Positions 38,403-47,995 of a DNA stretch of 64,000 bases are shown piece by piece (positions within the stretch are counted from its first letter, which is position 1; the number at the start of each line of letters is the position of its first letter). The stretch covers positions 2,852,001 through 2,916,000 of the forward strand of contig NZ_JALGBI010000001.1 in NCBI RefSeq assembly GCF_022809125.1. Reading direction: 5' to 3'. Source of the DNA: Variovorax terrae. Lineage in GTDB: Bacteria; Pseudomonadota; Gammaproteobacteria; Burkholderiales; Burkholderiaceae_C. Both the position numbers and the translations under genes were made by a program. The notes beneath the pieces were generated by a model, which ran no database searches, had not been told where the DNA came from, and saw only the letters and a program-made list of their open reading frames with translations.

Positions 38403-38440
38403 GCATCGTGAAACGCGATGCCCAGGGCCTGAAGCCCTGG
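38403..38440. promoter_or_regulatory. LysR box and second dyad upstream of lysR/leuC
   Basis: GCATCG-N7-CGATGC at 38403-38421 contains a perfect T-N11-A LysR box (T38406, A38418). A second dyad CCAGGGC / GCCCTGG with 5-nt loop follows at 38422-38440. Both end 15 bp before the lysR ATG at 38455, consistent with autoregulation. Confidence 0.5.
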
Positions 38441-38454
38441 ATTCCCGCCCCACC

Positions 38455-39384
38455 ATGAAAAGCTCCGAACGCAACTTCGCCCGCCGGATCGACCTCACCT
38501 CGCTGCAACTGTTCGTGGCGGTGTGCGAGCTCGGCAGCATCGGCCGTGCGGCCGAGCGCGAGTTCATCGCGGCCTCGGCCGTGAGCAAGCGCCTGAGTGA
38601 TCTCGAAGCCGCGCTCGACACCCCGCTGCTGTACCGCCACACCCGCGGCGTGGACCTCACGCCGGCCGGCGAGAGCCTGCTGCACCATGCGCGCTCGGTG
38701 CTGTTCAGCCTGGAGAAGATGCAGGGCGAGCTCAGCGAATACGCCGACGGCGTGCGCGGCCATGTGCGCGTGCACGCCAGCATCTCGGCCATCGTGCAGT
38801 TCCTGCCCGAGGACCTGGGCGCCTTCATCCGCGAGCACGCCCAGGTCAAGATCGACCTGGAGGAGCACCTTTCCACCGAGGTGGTTCGCGCCGTGCAGGA
38901 GGGCGCGGCCGACCTCGGCATCTGCAACACGGCAGTCGGCATCGGCGAGCTGCAGGCCCTGCCCTACCGCGAAGACCGGCTGGTGCTGATCGTGCCGCGC
39001 GGCCACGCGCTGGCCGCCGAAGCCGCCGTCCCTTTTGCCGCCAGCCTGGAGTTCGACCAGGTCGGCCTGCACGCCAACAGCTCGATCTACCTGGCCATGC
39101 GCGCCGCTGCCGCCGAAGCAGGCCGCACCATCCGGCTGCGCATCCACGTCACCGGCCTGGACGCCATGTGCCGCATGATCCACAACGGCCTGGGCGTCGG
39201 CGTCATGCCGCAGCGCGCCTTCGAGCTCATGCATGGCGTGGGCGACCTCGAATCCGTGGCGCTCACCGACGCCTGGGCGCTGCGCCAGCTCCAGCTGGTG
39301 GCGCGCGACTTCTCCACCCTGCCCGTGACCGCCCGCCTGCTGGTCGATCACCTCGCAGCCAACAGTTCCTCCCCACCCACCTAA
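38455..39384 (+). CDS. LysR family transcriptional regulator upstream of leuC
   Basis: A 309-residue LysR regulator: HTH from about residue 12 ([40 protein letters not shown]) and a PBP2-type effector domain. It is on the same strand as leuC, 25 bp upstream, so may be co-transcribed rather than divergent. The start at 38455 avoids the dyads at 38403-38440, which the longer frame from 38401 would cover. Effector unknown. Confidence 0.93.
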   Translation: MKSSERNFARRIDLTSLQLFVAVCELGSIGRAAEREFIAASAVSKRLSDLEAALDTPLLYRHTRGVDLTPAGESLLHHARSVLFSLEKMQGELSEYADGVRGHVRVHASISAIVQFLPEDLGAFIREHAQVKIDLEEHLSTEVVRAVQEGAADLGICNTAVGIGELQALPYREDRLVLIVPRGHALAAEAAVPFAASLEFDQVGLHANSSIYLAMRAAAAEAGRTIRLRIHVTGLDAMCRMIHNGLGVGVMPQRAFELMHGVGDLESVALTDAWALRQLQLVARDFSTLPVTARLLVDHLAANSSSPPT

Positions 39385-39409
39385 AATCACAGAGCCACGA
39401 AGGACCACC

Positions 39410-40831
39410 ATGGGACGCACCCTCTACGACAAGATCTGGGACGAACACGTCGTCCACACCGAGGAAGACGGCACCGCCATCCTCTACATCGACCGCCACC
39501 TGGTGCACGAAGTCACCAGCCCGCAGGCCTACGAAGGCCTGCGCCAGGCCGGCCGCAAGGTCTGGCGCATCAGCTCGGTGGTCGCCACGGCCGACCACAA
39601 CACGCCCACCACCGGCTGGGAGCGCGGCTACGACGGCATCACCGACCCGATCAGCAAGGAACAGGTCACCACGCTGGACAGCAACATCGCCGAGTTCGGC
39701 GCGGCGGCATTCTTCCCGTTCCTGTCCAAGCGCCAGGGCATCGTGCACGTGATCGGCCCGGAACAGGGCGCCACCCTGCCCGGCATGACCGTGGTCTGCG
39801 GCGACTCGCACACCTCCACCCACGGCGCCTTCGGCGCGCTGGCGCACGGCATCGGCACCAGCGAGGTCGAGCATGTGCTGGCCACGCAGACGCTGCTGGC
39901 CAAGAAGGCCAAGAACATGCTGGTCAGGGTTGACGGCGCGCTCGCCAGGGGCGTCACCGCCAAGGACGTGGTGCTGGCCATCATCGGCAAGATCGGCACC
40001 GCCGGCGGCACCGGCTACACCATCGAGTTCGCGGGCTCGGCGATCCGCTCGCTCTCGATGGAAGGCCGCATGACGGTCTGCAACATGGCCATCGAGGCCG
40101 GCGCGCGCGCCGGCCTGGTGGCGGTGGACGAGAAGACCATCGAGTACGTCAAGGGCCGCCCATTGGCGCCCACCGGCGTCGAATGGGACCTGGCCGCCGC
40201 CTACTGGAAGACCCTGCAGTCCGATGCCGACGCCACGTTCGACACCGTGGTGCAGCTCGACGCCGCGCAGATCATCCCGCAGGTCACCTGGGGCACCTCG
40301 CCCGAGATGGTGCTCGGCGTGGACGGCCACGTGCCCGACCCCGACAAGGAAAAGGACGCCAGCAAGCGCGGCGCGATCGAGCGCGCGCTCACCTACATGG
40401 GCCTGCAGCCCGGCAAGGCGCTGGAAGACATCACCATCGACAAGGTGTTCATCGGCTCCTGCACCAACAGCCGCATCGAGGACATGCGCGAGGCCGCGGC
40501 CATGGTGCGCAAGCTCGGCCAGAAGGTGTCGAGGAACGTCAAGCTCGCGATGGTCGTGCCCGGCTCGGGCGTGGTCAAGGAACAGGCCGAGCGCGAAGGC
40601 CTGCACGAGATCTTCAAGGCCGCCGGCTTCGAGTGGCGCGAGCCCGGCTGCTCGATGTGCCTGGCCATGAACGCCGACCGCCTCGAGCCCGGCGAGCGCT
40701 GCGCCTCCACCAGCAACCGCAACTTCGAGGGCCGCCAGGGCGCCGGCGGGCGCACCCACCTCGTGAGTCCGGCCATGGCTGCCGCTGCGGCAGTGCACGG
40801 CCACTTTGTAGACATTCGAAAATTCGCCTGA
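39410..40831 (+). CDS. leuC: 3-isopropylmalate dehydratase large subunit
   Basis: A 473-residue LeuC of the aconitase family. Opening [28 protein letters not shown] near 130, Fe-S ligands in GSCTNSR near 345 and PGCSMC near 411. With LeuD it isomerises 2- to 3-isopropylmalate. AAGGA precedes the ATG; leuD follows after 7 bp. Confidence 0.97.
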   Translation: MGRTLYDKIWDEHVVHTEEDGTAILYIDRHLVHEVTSPQAYEGLRQAGRKVWRISSVVATADHNTPTTGWERGYDGITDPISKEQVTTLDSNIAEFGAAAFFPFLSKRQGIVHVIGPEQGATLPGMTVVCGDSHTSTHGAFGALAHGIGTSEVEHVLATQTLLAKKAKNMLVRVDGALARGVTAKDVVLAIIGKIGTAGGTGYTIEFAGSAIRSLSMEGRMTVCNMAIEAGARAGLVAVDEKTIEYVKGRPLAPTGVEWDLAAAYWKTLQSDADATFDTVVQLDAAQIIPQVTWGTSPEMVLGVDGHVPDPDKEKDASKRGAIERALTYMGLQPGKALEDITIDKVFIGSCTNSRIEDMREAAAMVRKLGQKVSRNVKLAMVVPGSGVVKEQAEREGLHEIFKAAGFEWREPGCSMCLAMNADRLEPGERCASTSNRNFEGRQGAGGRTHLVSPAMAAAAAVHGHFVDIRKFA

Positions 40832-40838
40832 GAACGCC

Positions 40839-41489
40839 ATGCAGAAATTCACCGTGCACAAGGGCCTCGTCGCCCCCATGGACCGCGAGAACGTCGACAC
40901 CGACGCCATCATCCCCAAGCAGTTCCTCAAGTCGATCCGCAAGACCGGCTTCGGCCAGAACCTGTTCGACGAATGGCGCTACCTGGACCACGGCGAGCCC
41001 GGCCAGGACCCGGCCAGCCGCAAGCCCAACCCCGACTTCGTGCTGAACCAGCCGCGCTACCAGGGCGCCTCGGTGCTGCTGGCGCGCAAGAACTTCGGCT
41101 GCGGCTCCAGCCGCGAACACGCGCCCTGGGCGCTGGACCAGTACGGCTTTCGCGCCCTGATCGCGCCCAGCTACGCCGACATCTTCTTCAACAACTGCTT
41201 CAAGAACGGCCTGCTGCCCATCGTGCTGCCCGAGGCCACGGTGTCGCAGCTGTTCGACGAGGCAGCCGCGTTTCCCGGCTATGCGCTCACCATCGACCTC
41301 GAACGCCAGGTGGTGGTCAAGCCCCAGGGCGAGGAGATTCCGTTCGAGGTGCAGGCCTTCCGCAAGTACTGCCTGCTCAACGGCTTCGACGACATCGGCC
41401 TGACGCTGCGCCAGAGCGACAAGATCCGGGCCTTCGAGGCCGAGCGCCTGGTGCAGAAGCCCTGGCTGGCCCACACGCTGGCCGGCTGA
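40839..41489 (+). CDS. leuD: 3-isopropylmalate dehydratase small subunit
   Basis: A 216-residue Leu[18 protein letters not shown] near the start, [15 protein letters not shown] near residue 86, [17 protein letters not shown] near 110. It forms the swivel half of the enzyme with LeuC. Followed by an interspersed repeat and leuB. Confidence 0.96.
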   Translation: MQKFTVHKGLVAPMDRENVDTDAIIPKQFLKSIRKTGFGQNLFDEWRYLDHGEPGQDPASRKPNPDFVLNQPRYQGASVLLARKNFGCGSSREHAPWALDQYGFRALIAPSYADIFFNNCFKNGLLPIVLPEATVSQLFDEAAAFPGYALTIDLERQVVVKPQGEEIPFEVQAFRKYCLLNGFDDIGLTLRQSDKIRAFEAERLVQKPWLAHTLAG

Positions 41490-41492
41490 GCC

Positions 41493-41560
41493 ATTTTTCA
41501 GATCAAAACGCCTCCAGGTCCAGGTGGCGCGGTCATTTCTAGCTATCAAAAAAAGAGCAA
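41493..41560 (+). repeat. Interspersed repeat copy C between leuD and leuB
   Basis: ATTTTTCAGATC..., core GGTCCAGGTGGCGCGGTCATTT and end GCTATCAAAAAAAGAGCAA. It fills the leuD-leuB gap and its final AAAGAG lies 4-9 bp before the leuB ATG, acting as the only plausible ribosome binding site. Confidence 0.75.
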
Positions 41561-41562
41561 CC

Positions 41563-42633
41563 ATGAAAATCGCAGTTCTTCCCGGTGACGGCATCGGCAC
41601 CGAAATCGTGGCCGAGGCCGTCAAGGTCCTCAAGGCGCTGGGCCTCTCCTTCGAGATGGAAAGCGCATTGGTCGGCGGCGCCGCCTACGAGGCCCACGGC
41701 CATCCGCTGCCCGAGTTCACCCTCAAGCTGGCCCAGGCCGCCGACGCCGTGCTGTTCGGCGCCGTCGGCGACTGGAAATACGACAAGCTCGACCGCCCGC
41801 TGCGCCCCGAGCAGGCCATCCTGGGCCTGCGCAAGCACCTGGGCCTGTTCGCCAACTTCCGCCCCGCGATCTGCTACGAGCAGCTGGTGGGCGCCTCCAG
41901 CCTCAAGCCCGAACTCGTGGCCGGGCTGGACATCCTGATCATCCGCGAGCTGACCGGCGACATCTACTTCGGCCAGCCGCGCGGCCGCCGCACGGCGGTG
42001 GACGGCCACTTCCCCGGCGCCGAGGAAGCCTTCGACACCATGCGCTACTCGCGCCCCGAGATCGAGCGCATCGCGCGCGTCGCCTTCGAGGCGGCCCGCA
42101 AGCGCAGCAAGAAGGTCACCAGCGTGGACAAGGCCAACGTGCTCGAAACCTTCCAGTTCTGGAAGGACGTGGTCACCGAGGTCGGCAAGGAGTACCCCGA
42201 CGTCGCGCTCGACCACATGTACGTGGACAACGCCGCCATGCAGCTCGTGAAGGCGCCCAAGAAGTTCGACGTGGTGGTCACCGGCAACATGTTCGGCGAC
42301 ATCCTCTCGGACGAGGCCTCCATGCTCACCGGCTCCATCGGCATGCTGCCCTCGGCCAGCCTGAACGACAAGAAGCAGGGCCTGTACGAGCCCAGCCATG
42401 GCAGCGCGCCCGACATCGCCGGCAAGGGCGTGGCCAACCCGCTGGCCACCATCCTCAGCGCCGCGATGATGCTGCGCTTCAGCCTGAACCAGGAAGAAGC
42501 CGCCGCCCGCATCGAGACCGCCGTGCAGAAGGTGCTGGCCCAAGGCCTGCGCACCCCCGACATTTACAGCGAAGGCACCACCCAGGTGGGCACAGCGCAG
42601 ATGGGGGATGCGGTGGTGAAGGCGCTGGGGTGA
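41563..42633 (+). CDS. leuB: 3-isopropylmalate dehydrogenase
   Basis: A 356-residue Leu[17 protein letters not shown] at the N-terminus, substrate Arg in [23 protein letters not shown] near 125, and [14 protein letters not shown] near 245 with the metal Asp. Oxidises and decarboxylates 3-isopropylmalate in leucine synthesis. The longer frame from 41524 runs through repeat sequence; the ATG at 41563 gives the conserved start. Confidence 0.97.
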   Translation: MKIAVLPGDGIGTEIVAEAVKVLKALGLSFEMESALVGGAAYEAHGHPLPEFTLKLAQAADAVLFGAVGDWKYDKLDRPLRPEQAILGLRKHLGLFANFRPAICYEQLVGASSLKPELVAGLDILIIRELTGDIYFGQPRGRRTAVDGHFPGAEEAFDTMRYSRPEIERIARVAFEAARKRSKKVTSVDKANVLETFQFWKDVVTEVGKEYPDVALDHMYVDNAAMQLVKAPKKFDVVVTGNMFGDILSDEASMLTGSIGMLPSASLNDKKQGLYEPSHGSAPDIAGKGVANPLATILSAAMMLRFSLNQEEAAARIETAVQKVLAQGLRTPDIYSEGTTQVGTAQMGDAVVKALG

Positions 42634-42667
42634 TGCCGGCGGCGCTGCAAAGCGCCGCCTCGGCAGG

Positions 42668-42696
42668 AAAAAAGCAGTCCGCGGGGCTGCTTTTTT
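42668..42696 (+). terminator. Intrinsic terminator after leuB
   Basis: Symmetrical stem AAAAAAGCAG / CTGCTTTTTT around a GC-rich loop, with six T at the end, 35 bp past leuB. The A-tract could make it bidirectional. Between it and 42804 nothing was recognised. Confidence 0.88.
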
Positions 42697-42804
42697 CATG
42701 GGGCGTTTCATGCCAGGGTGACTGCGGACGGCCGGCACGCTCGGTCCGCGGGACGCCTTGCTGGCGGCCTTCTTCCGCGCAAACCCCGGCAAACCCGCAT
42801 CCGC

Positions 42805-42810
42805 TACAAT
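42805..42810 (+). promoter_or_regulatory. -10 box TACAAT of the asd leader transcript
   Basis: TACAAT lies 8 bp before the leader ATG; transcription would begin about 42816-42819, at or next to the ATG, giving a leaderless message. The -35 region is poor. Confidence 0.5.
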
Positions 42811-42818
42811 ATCCGCCT

Positions 42819-42920
42819 ATGTTTGCCGCCCGCCCGTTCGCCCCGAACACCGCCGCTGCCCCTTTGGCAGGCGTGGCCGCGCGCGCAACCATCACCAAAA
42901 CCACGACCATTAAGGGCTGA
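42819..42920 (+). CDS. Candidate leader peptide of asd
   Basis: A 33-codon [13 protein letters not shown] at the start and [10 protein letters not shown] at the end. Residues 24-32 contain five Thr, two Ile and two Lys in nine positions. Thr, Ile and Lys are made from aspartate semialdehyde, the product of the next gene asd, so this is the composition expected of an attenuator leader (compare E. coli thrL). There is no Shine-Dalgarno, but the predicted transcript start is at the ATG. The stop lies 4 nt before a 12-bp hairpin. It is too short for family matching; support is composition and context. Confidence 0.6.
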   Translation: MFAARPFAPNTAAAPLAGVAARATITKTTTIKG

Positions 42921-42924
42921 TCCA

Positions 42925-42991
42925 GCCTGGTTCGTCGTGCGCCCCTCCTGGCCAGACGAGCCAGGCGAGCAGTCCGGTCGGATACTGTTTT
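42925..42991 (+). promoter_or_regulatory. Candidate attenuator hairpins upstream of asd
   Basis: Arm GCCTGGTTCGTC (42925-42936) pairs with GACGAGCCAGGC (42955-42966): 12 pairs with one G-U. A competing stem CCTGGC (42947-42952) / GCCAGG (42960-42965) uses the same 3' arm, so the two exclude each other. A weaker stem CAGTCC / GG-AT-ACTG (42970-42987) is followed by four T. A ribosome near the leader stop would mask the first arm. Confidence 0.55.
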
Positions 42992-43011
42992 CACATCGAA
43001 AGGGCGTTGAA

Positions 43012-44151
43012 ATGAGCAAGTTGGTAGGGTTGGTCGGCTGGCGCGGCATGGTCGGCTCGGTGTTGATGGACCGCATGCAGGCGGAAGGCGACTTCGGCCT
43101 GATCGAGCCGGTGTTCTTCTCCACCTCCAATGCTGGCGGCAAGGCCCCGGCGCAGGCCAGGAACGAAACCACGCTCAAGGACGCCTACGACGTCGACGCG
43201 CTCAGGAAGTGCGACATCGTCATCACGGCCCAGGGCGGCGACTACACCACCGAAGTCTTCCCCAAGCTGCGCGCCGCCGGCTGGAACGGCCACTGGATCG
43301 ACGCGGCCTCCACGCTGCGCATGAAGGACGACGCCGTCATCGTGCTCGACCCGGTCAACCTGCCCGTGATCCAGAAGGCGCTGAAGGACGGCGGCCGCAA
43401 CTGGATCGGCGGCAACTGCACCGTGAGCTGCATGCTCATGGGCGTGGGCGCGCTCTACAAGGCCGGCCTGGTCGAGTGGATGAGCACCCAGACCTACCAA
43501 GCTGCCAGCGGCGGCGGCGCCCAGCACATGCGCGAGCTGCTCACGCAGTACGGCACGCTGAACGCCGAGGTCCGGTCCCTGCTGGACGACCCCAAGAGCG
43601 CCATTCTCGAAATCGACCGCAAGGTGATCGCCAAGCAGCGCGCCCTCTCTGCCGCCGAAACCGCCAACTTCGGCGTGCCGCTGGGCGGCAGCCTGATCCC
43701 CTGGATCGACAAGGACCTGGGCAACGGCATGTCCAAGGAAGAATGGAAGGGCATGGCCGAGACCAACAAGATCCTCGGCTTTGGCGAAGGCTTCGGCAAG
43801 AACTCGCCGCAGGCGGTGCCGGTGGACGGCTTCTGCGTGCGCGTGGGCGCCATGCGCTGCCACAGCCAGGCCCTCACCTTCAAGCTGAAGAAGGACGTGC
43901 CGGTGGCCGACATCGAGGCCATGATCGCGGCCGACAACGCCTGGGTGCAGGTCGTGCCCAACACCAAGGAAGCCACGCTCAAGGACCTGACGCCCGTGGC
44001 CGTGACCGGCACCATGACGATCCCGGTGGGCCGCATCCGCAAGCTGGCCATGGGCCCCGAGTACGTCGGCGCCTTCACCATCGGCGACCAGTTGCTCTGG
44101 GGTGCCGCCGAACCGCTGCGCCGCATGCTGCGCATCCTGCTCGACGCCTGA
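43012..44151 (+). CDS. asd: Aspartate-semialdehyde dehydrogenase
   Basis: A 379-residue Asd of the E. coli type. NADP motif [10 protein letters not shown] near residue 9, catalytic Cys in GGNCTVSCM near 138, His in CHSQALT near 286. It makes aspartate semialdehyde, the branch point for Lys, Thr, Met and Ile. AAAGGG precedes the ATG at 43012; earlier frame to 42718 overlaps the leader in another phase. Confidence 0.97.
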   Translation: MSKLVGLVGWRGMVGSVLMDRMQAEGDFGLIEPVFFSTSNAGGKAPAQARNETTLKDAYDVDALRKCDIVITAQGGDYTTEVFPKLRAAGWNGHWIDAASTLRMKDDAVIVLDPVNLPVIQKALKDGGRNWIGGNCTVSCMLMGVGALYKAGLVEWMSTQTYQAASGGGAQHMRELLTQYGTLNAEVRSLLDDPKSAILEIDRKVIAKQRALSAAETANFGVPLGGSLIPWIDKDLGNGMSKEEWKGMAETNKILGFGEGFGKNSPQAVPVDGFCVRVGAMRCHSQALTFKLKKDVPVADIEAMIAADNAWVQVVPNTKEATLKDLTPVAVTGTMTIPVGRIRKLAMGPEYVGAFTIGDQLLWGAAEPLRRMLRILLDA

Positions 44152-44172
44152 GCCACGCCGGATGCATTCGAT

Positions 44173-44203
44173 AACGGCCTGTAACCCAGGGTTACAGGCC
44201 GTT
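44173..44203. other. 14-bp perfect hairpin after asd
   Basis: AACGGCCTGTAACC / GGTTACAGGCCGTT with a 3-nt loop, 22 bp past the asd stop. No T-tract on either side, so it is not a standard terminator; may block 3' decay or pause polymerase. The rest of the gap to 44341 holds a small CTTAGC / GCTAAG dyad (44271-44289) and AT-rich sequence likely to be the fimV promoter. Confidence 0.7.
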
Positions 44204-44341
44204 GTCGTCAGGCAACAGAGAAGAACGCGCAAACACCCGCCTCGGCAAGGCCCGGGAAGTTAAGAGCTTCCTTAGCTTGTCAGGCTAAGACATTGATGTT
44301 ATGTTCGTTTTTCAAAATTCAGCGTCGAGGCGCTTGTCCGC

Positions 44342-47059
44342 ATGATGAGAAAAAATTTGCCCGCCGCCCGCGCATTGGAGGCTCATAAATTGATGGGGAA
44401 AACACCACGTTGGCAGGCATCCGCTCTGGCGGTCGCGGCAACGGTTGTGCTGGGCCTCCACGGTTCTGACGCCAACGCGCTGGCATTGGGCCGCATCACG
44501 ATCCAGTCCATGCTGGGTGAGCCCCTGCGCGCCGAGATCGACATCCCCGAGATCAACGCGGACGAAGCCGGCAGCCTCAAGGCCACGGTGGCCCCGCCCA
44601 GCGCCTACCGCGCTGCCGGGCTGGAGTACAACTCATCGGTCGCCAATCTCCAGATCTCGCTGCAGCGCCGCGCCGACGGCACCATGTACCTGAGCCTGAG
44701 CAGCCCGCGCGCCGTCAACGACCCCTTCATCGATCTGGTCCTCGAGGCCAACTGGGCTTCCGGCCGCATCGTGCGCGACTACACGATGCTGTTCGACCCG
44801 CCCAGCATGCGGCAGCCCGCCAGCCCCACCGCGCCGATGGTGTCGGCCGCCCCGGCGCCTGCGCCCCTGCCGGCGCCTGCCGTGGCTGTGCGGCCTGCGG
44901 CACCGGTTACCGCGCCCGCCAGCCCGGCCCCGGCGCGCCAGGCAGTTCCGGCGCGCCCCGCTCCCGTGGCGGCCAAGCCGGCCTCCGCGGCCGGCGGCCA
45001 GCAGGTGACCGTGCATGCCGGCGACACGGCCGGCAGGATCGCAGCGGCCAACAAGCCCGCCAGCGTGTCGCTGGACCAGATGCTGGTGGCCCTGCTGCGC
45101 GCCAACCCCGAAGCCTTCATCGGCGGCAACGTGAACCGGCTGAAATCCGGCGCCGTGCTGGACATTCCCAGCGCCGAACAGGCCTCGGCCATCGGCGCCG
45201 GCGAAGCCACGCAGACCGTGGTGGCACAGAGCAAGGATTTCAACGAATTCCGCCGCAAGCTGGCCGAAGGCGCGCCCGCCACCCAGCTCGCGGCCGCCGA
45301 CCGGCAGGCCGCCGGCAAGCTGCAGGCCCGGGTCGAGGACAAGAAGCCATCGACCGCGACACCCGACAAGCTGACCCTGTCCAAGGGCGCCGTGCAGGCC
45401 AAGGCCTCGGAAGACAAGATCGCCAAGGACCGCCAGGCCAAGGAAGCCTCCGACCGCGTGGCCGAGCTATCCAAGAACATCACCGAACTGAACAAGCTCG
45501 GCACCGCTTCCACCGGCAGCAGCGCGGCACCGGCCAGCCCCGCCAGCGCGGCGCCGGGCAGTGTCACGGTGCCGGCCGGTGCGCTGGCGTCGGCCGCTGT
45601 CGCCAGCGCAGCCAAGCCGGCAGCCGCCGCCTCCGCGGCGGCAACCGCTCCTGTTGCGGCCACGGCGACCGTCGCGGCTGCCTCGGCCGCCACCGCTGCG
45701 GCCGCGCCTTCGATGGCCGCTTCAGCCGCAGCCGACCCGTTGGCAGCGGCTTCCTCCCCTGCCTCGGCTGCCGCCGTGGCGGAGCCGGTGGCTGCGGCCA
45801 GTGCCGCGCCGGCCTCGGCGCCCAAGCCTGCCGTCGTCGCCAAGCCGGCCGCCGCCCCGCTGCCGGAGCCCAGCTTCGTCGACGACCTGATCGAGAACCC
45901 GGTCATCCCGGCCGCCGCCGTCGGCCTGCTCGCGCTGCTGGGCGGCTTCGGCTTCTATCGCCTGCGCCAGCGCAAGAAGGCCACCCAGGTCGACAGCTCG
46001 TTCCTCGAAAGCCGGCTGCAGCCCGACTCCTTCTTCGGCGCCAGCGGCGGCCAGCACATCGACACCAACGACGCCGGTGCCGCCACGGGCTCGTCCATGG
46101 TCTATTCCCCCAGCCAGCTCGACGCGGCGGGTGATGTGGACCCGGTGGCCGAGGCCGACGTCTACCTGGCCTACGGCCGCGACCTGCAGGCCGAGGAAAT
46201 CCTCAAGGAGGCCATGCGCACCAACCCGTCGCGCGTGGCCATCCACGGCAAGTTGCTCGAAATCTATGCCAAGCGGCGCGATGCCAAGGCCTTCGAGCTG
46301 GTCGCCACCGAAGCCTACGGCCTGACCCGGGGCGAAGGCCCGGAGTGGGAGCGCATCTGCGAACTCGGGCACGAGCTCGATGCCGCCAACCCGATGTACC
46401 GGCCCGGCGGCCAGCCCAGCGGCGCCATCGGACTGGCGACCGTCGGTACGGCCGCAGCCGGCTTCGCCGTGAGCACCATCCCCCAGCTGGCCCACCCGGA
46501 AACCGCGCCAGCGCCCGCCTCTGCCGACCTGGACCTCGACCTGGACTTCTCGCTCGGCGACGAGCCGGTGACCACCCCTCCAGTGGCCAGCCTGTCCGCC
46601 AGCGCCTCCGGGGCCGCCCCGGAACCCACGATCGCGTTCCGGACTCCACCGCCGATGCCCGACCTGGACATGGACTTCGACCTGCCGCTGCCCGCCGTGG
46701 AGACTCCGTCCCATGCCGACAACGGCCTGAGCTTCACGCCCGAGCCCGAACCCATCATCATCGCCTCTGCGCCTGCCATGGCCCCCGCGGCAGACCCCGG
46801 CATGCTCGAATTCGATCTCGATTCCCTGTCGCTGGATCTCGGCCCCACCACGGAGTCCCCGGACACGGAGTCCCCGAATACGGCCGGTGCGGCGCTCGAC
46901 TCCACCGACGACCCGCTGGCCACCAAGCTCGCGCTGGCGCAGGAATTCCACGCCATCGGCGATGCCGACGGCGCGCGCAGCCTGGTGCAGGAAGTCGTTG
47001 CCGAGGCCTCTGGCAGCCTGAAGGCCAAGGCGCAGCGCTTCCTGTCCGAGCTCGGCTGA
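44342..47059 (+). CDS. fimV: FimV-like pilus/polar assembly protein
   Basis: A 905-residue FimV/HubP-type protein. Signal region (SALAVAATVVLGLHGSDANA, cleavage near residue 46), the FimV N-terminal domain LGRITIQSMLGEPLRAEIDI, a LysM-like peptidoglycan-binding segment near 220-275, a short coiled coil near 355-385, an Ala-rich linker 390-510, one transmembrane helix near 519-540, a TPR-like acidic cytoplasmic part from about 600, and the C-terminal FimV motif (ATKLALAQEFHAIGDADGAR). It organises type IV pili at the pole. Position between asd and truA is conserved in betaproteobacteria. Confidence 0.94.
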   Translation: MMRKNLPAARALEAHKLMGKTPRWQASALAVAATVVLGLHGSDANALALGRITIQSMLGEPLRAEIDIPEINADEAGSLKATVAPPSAYRAAGLEYNSSVANLQISLQRRADGTMYLSLSSPRAVNDPFIDLVLEANWASGRIVRDYTMLFDPPSMRQPASPTAPMVSAAPAPAPLPAPAVAVRPAAPVTAPASPAPARQAVPARPAPVAAKPASAAGGQQVTVHAGDTAGRIAAANKPASVSLDQMLVALLRANPEAFIGGNVNRLKSGAVLDIPSAEQASAIGAGEATQTVVAQSKDFNEFRRKLAEGAPATQLAAADRQAAGKLQARVEDKKPSTATPDKLTLSKGAVQAKASEDKIAKDRQAKEASDRVAELSKNITELNKLGTASTGSSAAPASPASAAPGSVTVPAGALASAAVASAAKPAAAASAAATAPVAATATVAAASAATAAAAPSMAASAAADPLAAASSPASAAAVAEPVAAASAAPASAPKPAVVAKPAAAPLPEPSFVDDLIENPVIPAAAVGLLALLGGFGFYRLRQRKKATQVDSSFLESRLQPDSFFGASGGQHIDTNDAGAATGSSMVYSPSQLDAAGDVDPVAEADVYLAYGRDLQAEEILKEAMRTNPSRVAIHGKLLEIYAKRRDAKAFELVATEAYGLTRGEGPEWERICELGHELDAANPMYRPGGQPSGAIGLATVGTAAAGFAVSTIPQLAHPETAPAPASADLDLDLDFSLGDEPVTTPPVASLSASASGAAPEPTIAFRTPPPMPDLDMDFDLPLPAVETPSHADNGLSFTPEPEPIIIASAPAMAPAADPGMLEFDLDSLSLDLGPTTESPDTESPNTAGAALDSTDDPLATKLALAQEFHAIGDADGARSLVQEVVAEASGSLKAKAQRFLSELG

Positions 47060-47103
47060 GCCCCGGCCCGCACGCCGGCCGCCTCATTTCCTCTGGTTCT
47101 GCA

Positions 47104-47886
47104 GTGAGGTTGGCGCTCGGCATCAGCTACAACGGGCAGGCTTATGACGGCTGGCAGAGCCAGCCGTCGGGCCGCACGGTGCAGGATCACCTGGAAAGCG
47201 CGCTGGCGCAGTTCACCACCGCTCCCGTCTCGACGCTGTGCGCCGGCCGCACCGATGCCGGCGTGCACGGCCTGATGCAGGTCGTCCATTTCGATACGCC
47301 GCTGCGGCGCGAGCCCTTTTCCTGGATTCGCGGCACCAACCGCTTCCTGCCACCCGACATCGCCGTGCAGTGGGCGCACGAGGTTCCCGAGGCCTTCCAT
47401 GCACGCGCCAGCGCCACCGCGCGCCGCTACGCCTATGTGCTGCGGGAGTCGCCGGTGCGGCCCAGCGTGGATGCCGGGCGCGTCGGCTGGGTGTTCCGCC
47501 CGCTGGACGAAAACGCCATGCGCGAAGCGGCGGCCCATCTGATCGGCGAGCACGATTTCACCTCGTTCCGGGCCTCCGAGTGCCAGGCCCGCACGCCGGT
47601 CAAGACCCTGCACCGGCTCGACCTGCACCGGCGCGGCGCCTACTGGCGCTTCGAATTCGAGGCCAATGCCTTCCTGCACCACATGATCCGCAACATCATG
47701 GGCTGCCTGGTGGCCATCGGCCAGGGACAGCAGGCCCCCGGCTGGATGGCGCAGGTGCTGGCCGCGCGCCGCCGCGACGCCGCGGCGCCCACGTTTTCGC
47801 CGGACGGCCTGTACTTCCTCGGGCCGGTGTATGACGCCCACTGGGGCCTGCCCGAGCGCACGGCTGCGTATGATTGGATTCCATGA
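47104..47886 (+). CDS. truA: tRNA pseudouridine(38-40) synthase
   Basis: A 260-residue TruA starting at GTG 47104 (VRLALGISYNG). Catalytic Asp51 in GRTDAGVHG; further motifs NFLP-type NRFLPPDIAV and HHMIRNIMG. Converts U38-U40 in the anticodon arm. Earlier frame extends into fimV and is not used. Confidence 0.95.
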   Translation: MRLALGISYNGQAYDGWQSQPSGRTVQDHLESALAQFTTAPVSTLCAGRTDAGVHGLMQVVHFDTPLRREPFSWIRGTNRFLPPDIAVQWAHEVPEAFHARASATARRYAYVLRESPVRPSVDAGRVGWVFRPLDENAMREAAAHLIGEHDFTSFRASECQARTPVKTLHRLDLHRRGAYWRFEFEANAFLHHMIRNIMGCLVAIGQGQQAPGWMAQVLAARRRDAAAPTFSPDGLYFLGPVYDAHWGLPERTAAYDWIP

Positions 47887-47978
47887 CCCTCACCCCCAGG
47901 CTTCGCTTCGCTGCGCCTCCCCCGACCGGGGGCAACACCTGCGGCCCGGCAGAGCCGGTCCCGCGGTGTTCCTGGCCC
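47887..47978 (+). repeat. GC-rich interspersed repeat (Comamonadaceae type)
   Basis: The gap between truA and trpF starts CTCACCCCCAGGCTTCGC and contains GGGGGCAACACC...CCGGCAGAGCCGG...CCGCGGTGTTCC, which folds into a long hairpin (AACACC-T-GCGG with CCGC-GGTGTT, inner CCGGC/GCCGG). I recall near-identical GC-rich elements in many Comamonadaceae intergenic regions; only this copy was noted here. Confidence 0.6.
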
Positions 47979-47995
47979 ATGCAACGTGAAATGAA

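Noticed and set aside
44173..44203. Hairpin after asd as an intrinsic terminator
   Set aside because: No T-tract on either strand, so listed as a hairpin only.
45590..45860. Ala-rich stretch in fimV as a tandem repeat
   Set aside because: Low-complexity coding bias (Ala/Pro linker) typical of FimV; no regular repeat unit.
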